Source: a virus. Taken from it: a stretch of 22,703 nucleotides of DNA. The notes below the pieces were generated by a model. The model saw only the letters and a program-made list of their open reading frames with translations, was not told where the DNA came from and made no database searches. Both the position numbers and the translations under genes were made by a program. The stretch lies in IMG/VR virus record IMGVR_UViG_3300033153_012914, positions 1-22,703 of that record; one strand, 5' to 3'. Below are positions 15,801 to 22,617 of the stretch, in pieces (position 1 is the stretch's first letter; each line of letters starts with the position of its first letter).

Positions 15801-16301
15801 ATAGTTATCGGAACACCAGATATTATCAACTTCACCGGTGGAGGAGTAACAGCCACTCTGGACTCTCCTGGGTTAGCCAAGGTAGATATCCCTCTGGTTA
15901 CAGATGTTCAAAGAATAGTAAAATATCATAAAAATGATACTGGCTCATCTATTGCCCCAGATAAGGCTCTGGCGTTCTTAGATGACGGAACGATAGCTTT
16001 GTCAGACTCAAACGTAGTGGCGATATCTGATTTTGCAGGATTTTCCATGGAAACTATTGCAGATGGGGCTTTCGGAAAAGTATGTAAAATAGGCAACATG
16101 GCTGGGATACTAGCAGCCCTTGCCCCGACAAACGGACAGTATATATTCTTGGGAGAGGTGCCAGGTGAATTACAACTAACAGCACCCCCTGCATTGACTG
16201 ATACAATATTAACCGTTGGTAGAGCAGAACATCCAGATGGAGCTCTAGCAGCAAGCGCGGAAGACTTGTTTGTCTCTCCTGAAGTAATAGCAGAGCCTTA
16301 A
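12822..16301 (+). CDS. Large tail-fibre protein with a probable beta-propeller
   Basis: An 1159-residue fibre protein starting with GTG at 12822 after AAGGG (12809-12813). The N-terminus (about 1-125) has IPPYVFTQEGLLVEV and PYYLTVNAIT, a typical baseplate-proximal fold. Between about 230 and 570 I count six or seven degenerate repeats of 45-60 residues beginning near 230, 292, 345, 399, 459, 504 and 549; examples are NPDIFMTDDSLLYIAYEDE and KPKIRVADNKELFIFFLQD, each followed by a strand like IHYDILDD. This is the pattern of a beta-propeller, as in sialidase-like and sugar-binding proteins, but no Asp-box or catalytic set is evident. A GDRFDI module follows near 618. The C-terminal 130 residues contain NGQYIFLGEVPGELQLTAPP and VGRAEH, a common fibre or capsid-decoration ending. 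It is likely a receptor-binding or structural long fibre. Confidence 0.7.
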   Translation: MGVDKKNGFRAPYRSLTFRNQADTIITRNGILSMEDDVYESGGDIKIPPYVFTQEGLLVEVDIETSVNIPPDITSPYYLTVNAITSAQTDDLSYQFAKAPGDVSPTEVIIAEYDGGEWRHLPFVSIDAQIRYHEQNNIDLEKIGPQQGLFTTFSGGNFNNSPGVVHDSQGLKTVLDEEFVTPPVADDPDGWERVDRMIYRRPADDEHRIGVRKYVVGGNYTTGIETLHLTSFLTASPGDPLTFVRTLINDNNEALIFISEGYGNTFEVKYTKYSSDRTSVVEALTPLVSSNSQYFDVGLDPNGEIQIAFVAGNNEEIHWSKFDQTGALVSGPATVHATTGFPVDQPKLVIDVVDLKTLMVYQQLLGPSNNQLYFASTNFSGSTITATKDITATLTNIINPDIFMTDDSLLYIAYEDETVGEIHYDILDDIGDSTLGSGTVSDATDGGGFGTLVHNARKPKIRVADNKELFIFFLQDKGGTDGLAVWADGSATLQEIISASEDFVDYAVTIDGVLNEIHLTLAQATQIDYAKLDEEDIVMTVSLDSGDYSYVDSAKDKLGSMFHVWSFEAPTTYSNISTPQPVNDIGPFVVVGTIDTIVLNSDEMMLILGSLTYTPVAGDRFDIAASGAGNDGTYYVEGVRIADYNGIGDVLVVKATTNFVAAESPTPGSTAQFAQPDGNEARFIKSVAEKDQADALTTEVLSSDVLLARILIPGPSILNYIPAGGPGVNTDIFGMYGDVLIDWEVTAPGSFTMAGSPYVVDLTNNVLYTITSGSYALSEGDALYITLDGTDLTPTPQVTSIQTLPWGDPMQVLGYIKDGEFQPHFFSIAGVGQIDSGETATMGTDLPKAMRTRIGILTETTFENYTSTLRIALTDTYPQALSKLDALVDAILTDLPKEEFTFVPFGGTTTFSAVSLSWENDNTNWDVKVYVNGRKQSQSITGALDQDFRKTSTTDLEFSYTIPELSRIEVRLERTGGTGSSGGTGADIYDEGLIVIGTPDIINFTGGGVTATLDSPGLAKVDIPLVTDVQRIVKYHKNDTGSSIAPDKALAFLDDGTIALSDSNVVAISDFAGFSMETIADGAFGKVCKIGNMAGILAALAPTNGQYIFLGEVPGELQLTAPPALTDTILTVGRAEHPDGALAASAEDLFVSPEVIAEP

Positions 16302-16310
16302 AGGACGTAG

Positions 16311-17810
16311 ATGGCTGAAATTGAATTTTTTGTACTAGAAAACGGAGTAAAAACAAGGAAAGTCAGTTCTGATTTATCTGCTGACTTTTCTTCCGTTAAG
16401 GTTGGTGCATCAAAACTAGAGATCAAGGAGACCGCTGGCCATCTAGATATGGGAGGCAAGAAGCTCAAAAACAGTGGTGAGCCCGTAGACGCTTCTGACC
16501 AAGCTACAAAAGGCTATTGCGATACTCAGCATTCTAATCATACAGGTGATACAGCAAACCCTCACTCAGTAACCAAAACTCAGGTAGGACTATCAAACGT
16601 ACCCAACTTGAAGGTGAATCTTATTGCTACCACGGATCCTAGTGCAACTGATGATTCTGGTTCTGGTTATGCAGTAGGATCGCGCTGGGTGAATGTTACC
16701 CTGGACAAAGAGTTTGTTTGTCTAGATGCGACTTCGGACGCAGCAGTTTGGGGTGAAACTACTGGCGGTTATAGCTCATCTAAAGGCTCGATGGAGCTAT
16801 CTCTTAACTCCACGGCTACTACTATATCAACAATGAGTGTTGCTGTTAAGGCCGCTGGCACTACTAGTTCTGTAGGGACTTTGGTTGATTTCACTCATGC
16901 ATCCAATAAACTAACCTACACTGGAACAAACACGATAGAGTTTTTAGTTGTCGCAAGTTCGACCATCACAGCCGGTTCGGACAAAGACGTTTCTTGGATG
17001 TTGTATAAAAACGGATCTCAAGTAGGCCCAAGACAATCTGTGTACGGGCAGGCCGGTAGCGGAAAAATAGGATCTGGCTCAATAAGTCAATTGGCTACTC
17101 TTGCTACAAATGATTACCTAGAGATTTGGTTTATAAACGACGAATCAACTGACAACATGACCCTAGTGGATTTAAGTTTTGTGGTCTTTGACCACACCAA
17201 AAAAGGGGAGGCAGGTCAGGTGGGTGTCCAGGGTGCCCAGGGCGACCAGGGATCTCAGGGCGACCAGGGATCTCAGGGAGAAACAGGAGATCAAGGCGTT
17301 CAGGGAGAAACAGGAGATCAGGGAGCAGCCGGAGCCTTAGTCCATCTTGGCCCATGGGCGACATCAACTGCTTACATAGTGGGTGATGGTGTTGAAAACG
17401 ACGGATCTAGCTACACATGCTACGCAGCTCACACAAGCGGCGCGTCTACTGAACCCGGAGTGGGTGGGTCGTGGGCGGATAAATGGTATCTACAGGCGGC
17501 TAAGGGCGAAGCTGGGGCTGTGTCTTTTACAGAAGAATCTGATACGATAACCACAGATTCTAGTGCGTCGTGGGTAGATAGGACGCTAACTGGGTTTGCA
17601 AATAAAACAGTCGAAATACTTATGCACAACGATTCTACAGGTACCAGGGTATTAGGTGTAAGAGCTAATGGCAGTTCTCTCGAAAGAAAAATTTCCATTG
17701 TGAAGGAGACAGCACTAACAATGCTAGTCCAAGTAGACAGCAGCGGCATCATAGAAATTTACAGTAGTGGGACTAGCGTTGTATTTAAGAATAACGGGAG
17801 TTTGGGCTAA
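16311..17810 (+). CDS. Tail fibre with collagen-like and carbohydrate-binding-like parts
   Basis: A 499-residue fibre protein. Near residues 44-72 it has MGGKKLKNSGEPVDASDQAT then KGYCD, the 'NKRI.N..DPVD..DA..K.YVD' fibre motif, and at 77-99 HTGDTANPHSVTKTQVGLSN, the 'NPH.VTK.QVGL.NV' motif known from many fibres. A beta-rich domain follows. Residues 299-340 are 14 unbroken Gly-X-Y triplets, mostly with Gln in the third position and acidic residues in the second: a collagen-like triple-helix stalk that implies a trimer. Residues 347-396 (GPWATSTAYIVGDGVENDG, then YTCYAAHTSG and W..KWYL) match the outline of small chitin/cellulose-binding (CBM5/12-type) modules. A beta-rich tip of 100 residues ends the protein. 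AAAGGA at 16300-16305 is the ribosome site. Confidence 0.8.
   Translation: MAEIEFFVLENGVKTRKVSSDLSADFSSVKVGASKLEIKETAGHLDMGGKKLKNSGEPVDASDQATKGYCDTQHSNHTGDTANPHSVTKTQVGLSNVPNLKVNLIATTDPSATDDSGSGYAVGSRWVNVTLDKEFVCLDATSDAAVWGETTGGYSSSKGSMELSLNSTATTISTMSVAVKAAGTTSSVGTLVDFTHASNKLTYTGTNTIEFLVVASSTITAGSDKDVSWMLYKNGSQVGPRQSVYGQAGSGKIGSGSISQLATLATNDYLEIWFINDESTDNMTLVDLSFVVFDHTKKGEAGQVGVQGAQGDQGSQGDQGSQGETGDQGVQGETGDQGAAGALVHLGPWATSTAYIVGDGVENDGSSYTCYAAHTSGASTEPGVGGSWADKWYLQAAKGEAGAVSFTEESDTITTDSSASWVDRTLTGFANKTVEILMHNDSTGTRVLGVRANGSSLERKISIVKETALTMLVQVDSSGIIEIYSSGTSVVFKNNGSLG
17205..17330 (+). repeat. Collagen-like coding repeat
   Basis: This segment encodes the 14 Gly-X-Y triplets of the fibre protein. 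At base level an 18-base unit is exactly doubled (17238-17255 and 17256-17273), and a second 18-base unit beginning CAGGGAGAAAC occurs at 17274-17291 and again at 17301-17318, split by nine bases. Such near-identical units allow copy-number change by slippage or recombination without shifting the frame. Confidence 0.9.
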
Positions 17811-18361
17811 TGGGACTTCTTAAAACATACACCATAGCGACTGATATTACTAAGGGGATTCTTAACCACACAAGACTCGAGTCAGAGATAAGAACAAGTG
17901 GCTATGTCACAAATTTTTTAGACATCTCCAGTGATGATGTTTATGTAAGAGTTTACGGAGACAGCCTCTCAAATGAGTCAGCTCTGGGTACTCTGGTGGA
18001 GGATCACGGCTATGAGACCTTGGCGGAGTTGAAAGACAGGAGATATAACGAAATTGACTACAAAACAATGACTCTGATAGCTCCTGGATTTACATATGAC
18101 GGCACTACGTTCAGCCTGTCTATCTCGGCTCAAATGAACTGGTCGAGCATCAAAGAAAACACTTCGGACTTCACGTTTCCGCTAAACATATCGACAATTG
18201 ATAATTATGAGTACACCCTTGCCGAGGCAGACGTTTGTGACTTCTGGTGCGAAGGTAGAGACACTGTAAAGGGGCATTTAGATAGCGGAAGAGCTTTAAA
18301 AAAATCAGTCCACGACGCTGCCGATGAGGCAGCTGTAGACGTAGTAACTGACACAAGATGA
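17810..18361 (+). CDS. DUF4376-like fibre-associated protein
   Basis: A 183-residue protein whose start overlaps the previous stop (TAATG). The middle to C-terminal part reads RRYNEIDYKTMTLIAPGFTY, then DGTTFSLSISAQMNW (about residues 78-110), FPLNISTIDNYEYTL, and ends with LDSGRALKKSVHDAADE, VDVVTDTR. This is the outline of DUF4376-type domains I know from phage fibre and fibre-assembly proteins: 'R...I..GF...G..FS......'. Its biochemical role is not established to my knowledge. It lies between two large fibre genes, so it may be a fibre-joint part or a fibre-folding helper. The N-terminal 70 residues (IATDITKGILNHTRLESEIR) are particular to this protein and may bind the partner fibre. Confidence 0.7.
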   Translation: MGLLKTYTIATDITKGILNHTRLESEIRTSGYVTNFLDISSDDVYVRVYGDSLSNESALGTLVEDHGYETLAELKDRRYNEIDYKTMTLIAPGFTYDGTTFSLSISAQMNWSSIKENTSDFTFPLNISTIDNYEYTLAEADVCDFWCEGRDTVKGHLDSGRALKKSVHDAADEAAVDVVTDTR

Positions 18362-18373
18362 GGATAAGTTAAT

Positions 18374-20743
18374 ATGCCAAAGACAGAGGGCTCAAATTTT
18401 CAAGATGTCAATGAAGCGGGATTAGCCGTTTTAGGGCAAACTGAGCGCAGCAACAATGAAGTGTTGATGTCTGCCGTTGACAATGAATTCGAGGGCCCGT
18501 TCCGTCTAGCTGCAACTTTCCCAACTCCAGATAGCAAGCTCAACATTACAGGCAGCCAAGTAGCCTCGTCTGATGGCACTGGTAAAAACGCTGCTCCTCT
18601 TAACAACCAAGTAATTGAATTTGACGATTCCACCATTGATTTTCAAGCACAGAGCACAACCGGTGGAACAATAGATATAACATGGGAAGCCTCTACTGTA
18701 GGGCAATACAGAAGGCTGGGACTTTCGCTTCTTGCGAGCGGTGTGATTCGCGCTATCTTTAGCGATGAAGAAGCCGTGTTTACCAACCTACCAAATCCGG
18801 GCGATGTCTTTGTACGAATAGACGCTGTCCCGATTGGTTGGCTCGATCTAGTATGCACAGACGTAACCGGCAAGTTCAAGACTGTCGGGAGCGCTACGAA
18901 TATAATTGAAAATTCTGTTGGCAGTGACATTCGTGTAAACAAGTTTAGCAATGGAGCTGGTGCCGGCGGCGCAGGCGAGGAAGCGGTTTCTTTCGAGCCG
19001 GCTGACGGATTTCAACTAGCTGTTCAGGATAAGTTTGACGCTTCACCTGGCGACGCCTCAGCTAGGGTTGATAGCTCTGTTACTAATGCCGACTACGAGC
19101 CAGAAGCTTACTACAGGCTATCTTGCGATAAATCGCGGACCGTCTCTCCCGTTGGCACTTCATATACTCTATCAGGTGCACCAGGGTTTACGGTAAAAGA
19201 AGGCGACATTGTCTACGTAAACTCGACTGAAGAATGGCGTCGTATCGATACGGTTACGACCCAAACAACCGGTGTTTTGGATACGGCGTTCTCCGGAAAT
19301 CCTACAGCAGAAGCCGGTATGGTCTCCCAAGCTGTGTGGACCAAGGATCTCATCAGTGTAGGAGAAGCTTCTCAGAAAACAAGACCTGGCGTCCCAGTTC
19401 CTCTCGTTAGTTTAGACTATGTGGACAGTCTTGATGCGGGTGACACGGTTGGCGATATAAATGATGATGCTCGAATCGTAGCATCAGCTTCAAATGACGG
19501 AGTCCAAGCAGATGTAGGGCTTCCTGATTCAGATACTTTTCTCCCGTTTCACACAAGGCCCTCGGGCTTAGATCTGATACAAAACTATGATCTAGGTGGA
19601 GCCGGAGAACGACTTTTCATAGTATTCTTTTGTAACCCCGACAACGCTACAGTCACAGCTGCAGCAAACGTCTTAGACTATAGAGTAAGCCTTTATGAGT
19701 TAAGTTATCTTCTCAACGGTGGAATACTAGAGTCCGCGTTCTGCATGAGTGATGGAACAGGAACAGCTAACAATTGTCAGCCCCCCACTGTTGTATTTGA
19801 TGCGACGGAGGGTAAAAATGTTACTGAAGTTGAACTTGATTTTTCTTTTGTGTCTGGTGTTAAGCCTGGTCAGCCTAGTGGTCACATAATATCCATCGTT
19901 GAGGGTAATATACTCCCAAGAAAATTCCCTGGAGTTGTAGGTCAGTTTTGGTTTCCTGCTCCTGGTTCTAATAACAAGGTACGGTTTTCTGATGACCTCT
20001 CTGGCCAATCTTTCTCATTACACTTTGAGAAGAGGCAGGGGACCATTGATGTCAGTGATCTGAACCGAGCACTTATTGAGACAAACATAGATGATATTGC
20101 TGCCAATACTCTAGCGCTTCCGCCCATTGGATCCATAACTGCTTTTTCTGGTGGTTATTTCACGAACAGCTCCAACGGCGGATTTACTATGGTTCAGGCA
20201 GGCGGGAACAATGCTGCCGCGGTCAACGCAGCTCTACCTGCTAACTGGCGAGTTTGTGACGGGGCCGCTTTAAACGATCCAGAATCGCCTATATTTAATG
20301 GCGGTAGCAGATACCTACCCAACCTTGATGACAATAGATTTATAATGGGTAGCACGAGTGTTGGTGCTACAGGTGGCGCTAATTCATACGACCTTACTCA
20401 TACTCACAGCATTAGTGTTAGTGTTGCTGCTGCTAACCCCGGCCATACCCATTCCTTCAGTGGATACGCTAAACTACATGCCAGATACGTAAGCTCTTCG
20501 CCGTCTCACTTAGCACAACAGAAGGCTGTCGCCGCCTGGCCATCTAATGTCAATCTTATAGGCAGCTGGGTCGTAGGTGGCGATCCTGTTAACGAATACG
20601 TCGGTACAGACGTAATAGGCTCAGTATCTGGCAATAGCATGTCACACGGCCATAGCGCCAGCTCTAGCTTGGGTACCGGTCTAGGTGCCACGACTGTAAT
20701 ACCACAGTACTTAACTTGCTTTTATATAATGAGAGTAAAATAA
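18374..20743 (+). CDS. Tail fibre with C-terminal collar-type tip domain (copy A)
   Basis: A 789-residue fibre protein; GAGGA at 18360-18364 overlaps the previous stop. The first 580 residues are a beta-rich shaft with a GAGAGGAGEE loop near 195-205 and a GFTVKEGDIVYVN module near 272-310. From residue 584 a tip domain starts: PIGSITAFSGGYFTNSS, WRVCDG, DPESPIF, RYLPNLDDNRFIMGSTS, then HxH motifs at 676/678, 691/693 and 758/760, and the end PQYLTCFYIMRVK. This is the phage tail-collar pattern, in which HxH motifs in T4 gp37 and gp12 hold metal ions along a trimeric needle. The 64 residues between the second and third HxH are unlike those of the two later copies. It is the probable receptor-binding fibre. 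Confidence 0.8.
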   Translation: MPKTEGSNFQDVNEAGLAVLGQTERSNNEVLMSAVDNEFEGPFRLAATFPTPDSKLNITGSQVASSDGTGKNAAPLNNQVIEFDDSTIDFQAQSTTGGTIDITWEASTVGQYRRLGLSLLASGVIRAIFSDEEAVFTNLPNPGDVFVRIDAVPIGWLDLVCTDVTGKFKTVGSATNIIENSVGSDIRVNKFSNGAGAGGAGEEAVSFEPADGFQLAVQDKFDASPGDASARVDSSVTNADYEPEAYYRLSCDKSRTVSPVGTSYTLSGAPGFTVKEGDIVYVNSTEEWRRIDTVTTQTTGVLDTAFSGNPTAEAGMVSQAVWTKDLISVGEASQKTRPGVPVPLVSLDYVDSLDAGDTVGDINDDARIVASASNDGVQADVGLPDSDTFLPFHTRPSGLDLIQNYDLGGAGERLFIVFFCNPDNATVTAAANVLDYRVSLYELSYLLNGGILESAFCMSDGTGTANNCQPPTVVFDATEGKNVTEVELDFSFVSGVKPGQPSGHIISIVEGNILPRKFPGVVGQFWFPAPGSNNKVRFSDDLSGQSFSLHFEKRQGTIDVSDLNRALIETNIDDIAANTLALPPIGSITAFSGGYFTNSSNGGFTMVQAGGNNAAAVNAALPANWRVCDGAALNDPESPIFNGGSRYLPNLDDNRFIMGSTSVGATGGANSYDLTHTHSISVSVAAANPGHTHSFSGYAKLHARYVSSSPSHLAQQKAVAAWPSNVNLIGSWVVGGDPVNEYVGTDVIGSVSGNSMSHGHSASSSLGTGLGATTVIPQYLTCFYIMRVK

Positions 20744-20756
20744 AACGGGAGAACAC

Positions 20757-21044
20757 ATGAACTACACGGTCAGATACAAGAAAATTGGCGGACTTTTTTG
20801 GAGTAAAATTAAAAATGTTAAAGGTGATGGGTTTGTCGAGGTTGCTGAGCGGGACTCATCTGGTAAGCCAGTCGTAACAAAGAGTATAAATGTACGATGG
20901 TTTATGTTGGATGATGAAACTAGAATTGAAGTCCCAGCTCAAAACGCGGTTTTTGAGTTTGATAATAATAGATGGCTTTCAATCAAAAAAGCCATGGAAG
21001 CCGAAGCCGGGCAAACTATCCCTACAAACAGTAAACTAGGATAG
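20757..21044 (+). CDS. Conserved small phage protein, 95 residues
   Basis: A 95-residue protein with a clear ribosome site (CGGGAG, 20746-20751). It starts NYTVRYKKIGGLFWSKIKNV then KGDGF, has RWFMLDDETRIEVPA in the middle, and ends with FEFDNNRWLSIKKAMEAEAG, QTIPTNSKLG. I recognise this 'YTVRYKK.G..FW..IKNVKGDG' and 'F.L.DETRIEIP....F.FS..R..SI..' outline from small proteins of unknown function in many phages. It is mostly beta-strand with a terminal helix and has no signal peptide. It separates the copy A fibre from the two shorter tip proteins. It may be a fibre-associated accessory part, though position alone supports that. Confidence 0.75.
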   Translation: MNYTVRYKKIGGLFWSKIKNVKGDGFVEVAERDSSGKPVVTKSINVRWFMLDDETRIEVPAQNAVFEFDNNRWLSIKKAMEAEAGQTIPTNSKLG

Positions 21045-21046
21045 CG

Positions 21047-21853
21047 ATGTCATCAGGAAGACCAGTTACGAGTGATATAGTAATCAGACCGCAGGATCCT
21101 GGTGCGGGACAGTCTTTCTTTGAGAAGAGTATACAAGGTAAACATATTGCTCTGGGCAACGTTAAAATGCGGCACTTGTCCCAAGATCTACTGGATGAGT
21201 TCGCGCCCATTGGTTCCATAGTTCAGTACGTCGGTGGATACTTCACAAACAGCTCAAATGGTGGCTTCACCATAACAGAAGCCGCAGGAAATAACTTTTC
21301 TTCTGTCAACAACGCACTCTCAGAGAACTGGAGAGTCTGCGATGGCACTCAATATAGCGACCCCGAGTCTCCCATCTTTGGCGGGGCTGGTAGGTATCTG
21401 CCAAACATGGACAATGACAGGTTTTTGATGGGCTCTACGTCTGCGGGATCGTCTGGTGGAACAAATAATGACAGCCACTCGCACGGTCTTGCAGGAGCTC
21501 TTGGTGTGCACGGGCACACTTCAGGAGATATAAGATTCTCTTGGGATATGAGATGGGTGTTGGGACAAAACGTAAATGTAATTGTATGGCATGAGGACCC
21601 TGTCTCGAGTTTTACACCAAGCAGAACAGCGCGGTTTAATCTCTGGTCCTATGACGGTTGGGGCGACTTCGGGCCTGAGTACACCCAAACCACCGTACAC
21701 ACTGGTGGGGGCTGGATAAACACTACCTACGCACAGTCCGCAGGCTCAACTGGTAGTGTAAACCTATCACATTCCCATGGCAGCACATCAAGCTTGAGCT
21801 TAGATAACAGGCCGCAATACTTAAGTTGCTTTTATCTGATGAGGGTTAAGTAA
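21047..21853 (+). CDS. Short fibre-tip protein with collar-type domain (copy B)
   Basis: A 268-residue protein made of a short N-terminal part (1-53, with HIALGNVKMRHLSQDLLDEF) and a tip domain (54-268) homologous to the end of the 789-residue fibre: PIGSI, GGYFTNSSNGGFT, WRVCDG, DPESPIF, RYLPNMDNDRFLMGSTS, HxH at 144/146, 155/157 and 242/244, and RPQYLSCFYLMRVK. The insert between the second and third HxH is 84 residues, rich in Trp and aromatic residues (WDMRWVL, LWSYDGWGDFGP), with no evident similarity to copies A or C. The N-terminus aligns with that of copy C, so B and C are full-length paralogues. The ribosome site AGGA is at 21038-21041. It may be an alternative or additional receptor-binding tip, or a short tail fibre. 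Confidence 0.8.
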   Translation: MSSGRPVTSDIVIRPQDPGAGQSFFEKSIQGKHIALGNVKMRHLSQDLLDEFAPIGSIVQYVGGYFTNSSNGGFTITEAAGNNFSSVNNALSENWRVCDGTQYSDPESPIFGGAGRYLPNMDNDRFLMGSTSAGSSGGTNNDSHSHGLAGALGVHGHTSGDIRFSWDMRWVLGQNVNVIVWHEDPVSSFTPSRTARFNLWSYDGWGDFGPEYTQTTVHTGGGWINTTYAQSAGSTGSVNLSHSHGSTSSLSLDNRPQYLSCFYLMRVK

Positions 21854-22617
21854 TGGCAAAGCAAGTGGATAAAGACATTGTAGCTGTTACAAACTATATA
21901 AAGGAAATAGTCCCAGAAAGGTCTGTGGAAGCGCGGCACATTGCTGATGGGTCTGTTGATCCTGTACATGTCACTCAAAACATAAGAAATCAGTTTCTAC
22001 CTGTTGGCAGTATCATACCCTATTTCGGCGGATACTTTACCAGCGGTGCTAGCTTTGTCATTACAGAAGCCGGCGGGAACAACTCATCTTCAGTAAATTC
22101 TGCTCTGCCAGACAAGTGGAGAGTTTGCGATGGGTCGTCATTAAACGACTCAGAGTCTCCTATATTCAACAGTAGCGGTAGGTATCTGCCAAACTTGGAT
22201 GACGGTAGATTTATAATGGGGGATTCCTCTGTGGGCTGGGGTGGTGGTAATGACAGTAGATCCCATCAACATGGGTATACTCCTTCCGCTCTGGGTAACC
22301 ATGCTCATGCATCTGGGAATATAACAGCCAGGATAGGTAGAACTACTCTGGGAGCGTATCCTGCGGGAGAAACTTTTATAGGCATGCAGGTCCAAAATCC
22401 AGGCGGATGGACGCCTAACCAAAGATTCCTGAGCAGAAACTTTCCTGGCTTTTCCAGTTCTATAACAGAGCCAGCGCCTTACTCAGCTTCCACGTCTCCA
22501 CACTCCGAAGGTACCACTACTAATGTTGATCTATCACACGGACACCAGGTTTTGTCCGGTGGCGGAACGAATATACCGAGATACTTGTCTTGCTTTTACA
22601 TAATGAAGGTGAAATAG
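21853..22617 (+). CDS. Short fibre-tip protein with collar-type domain (copy C)
   Basis: A 254-residue paralogue of copy B whose start overlaps the previous stop (TAATG). The N-terminal 49 residues (MAKQVDKDIVAVTNYI, HIADGSVDPVHVTQNIRNQF) match copy B's layout. The tip domain (50-254) has PVGSI, GGYFTSGASF, WRVCDG, SESPIF, RYLPNLDDGRFIMGDSS, HxH at 138/140, 150/152 and 229/231, and IPRYLSCFYIMKVK. Its 76-residue insert between the second and third HxH is rich in Pro, Gly, Thr and Ser (GGWTPNQRFLSRNFPGFSSS) and differs from the other two. Both cysteines of the domain, in WRVCDG and in CFYIM, are kept in all three copies. It is a probable receptor-binding tip. Confidence 0.8.
   Translation: MAKQVDKDIVAVTNYIKEIVPERSVEARHIADGSVDPVHVTQNIRNQFLPVGSIIPYFGGYFTSGASFVITEAGGNNSSSVNSALPDKWRVCDGSSLNDSESPIFNSSGRYLPNLDDGRFIMGDSSVGWGGGNDSRSHQHGYTPSALGNHAHASGNITARIGRTTLGAYPAGETFIGMQVQNPGGWTPNQRFLSRNFPGFSSSITEPAPYSASTSPHSEGTTTNVDLSHGHQVLSGGGTNIPRYLSCFYIMKVK

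Noticed and set aside
20885-20892. T4-late-like TATAAATG
   Set aside because: It lies inside a coding gene in an AT-rich codon run, is a single near-match, and no repeated copies precede other genes.
20453-22536. Diversity-generating retroelement acting on the fibre tips
   Set aside because: The inserts differ in length and whole sequence rather than by adenine-position changes, and there is no template repeat or reverse transcriptase in the window.
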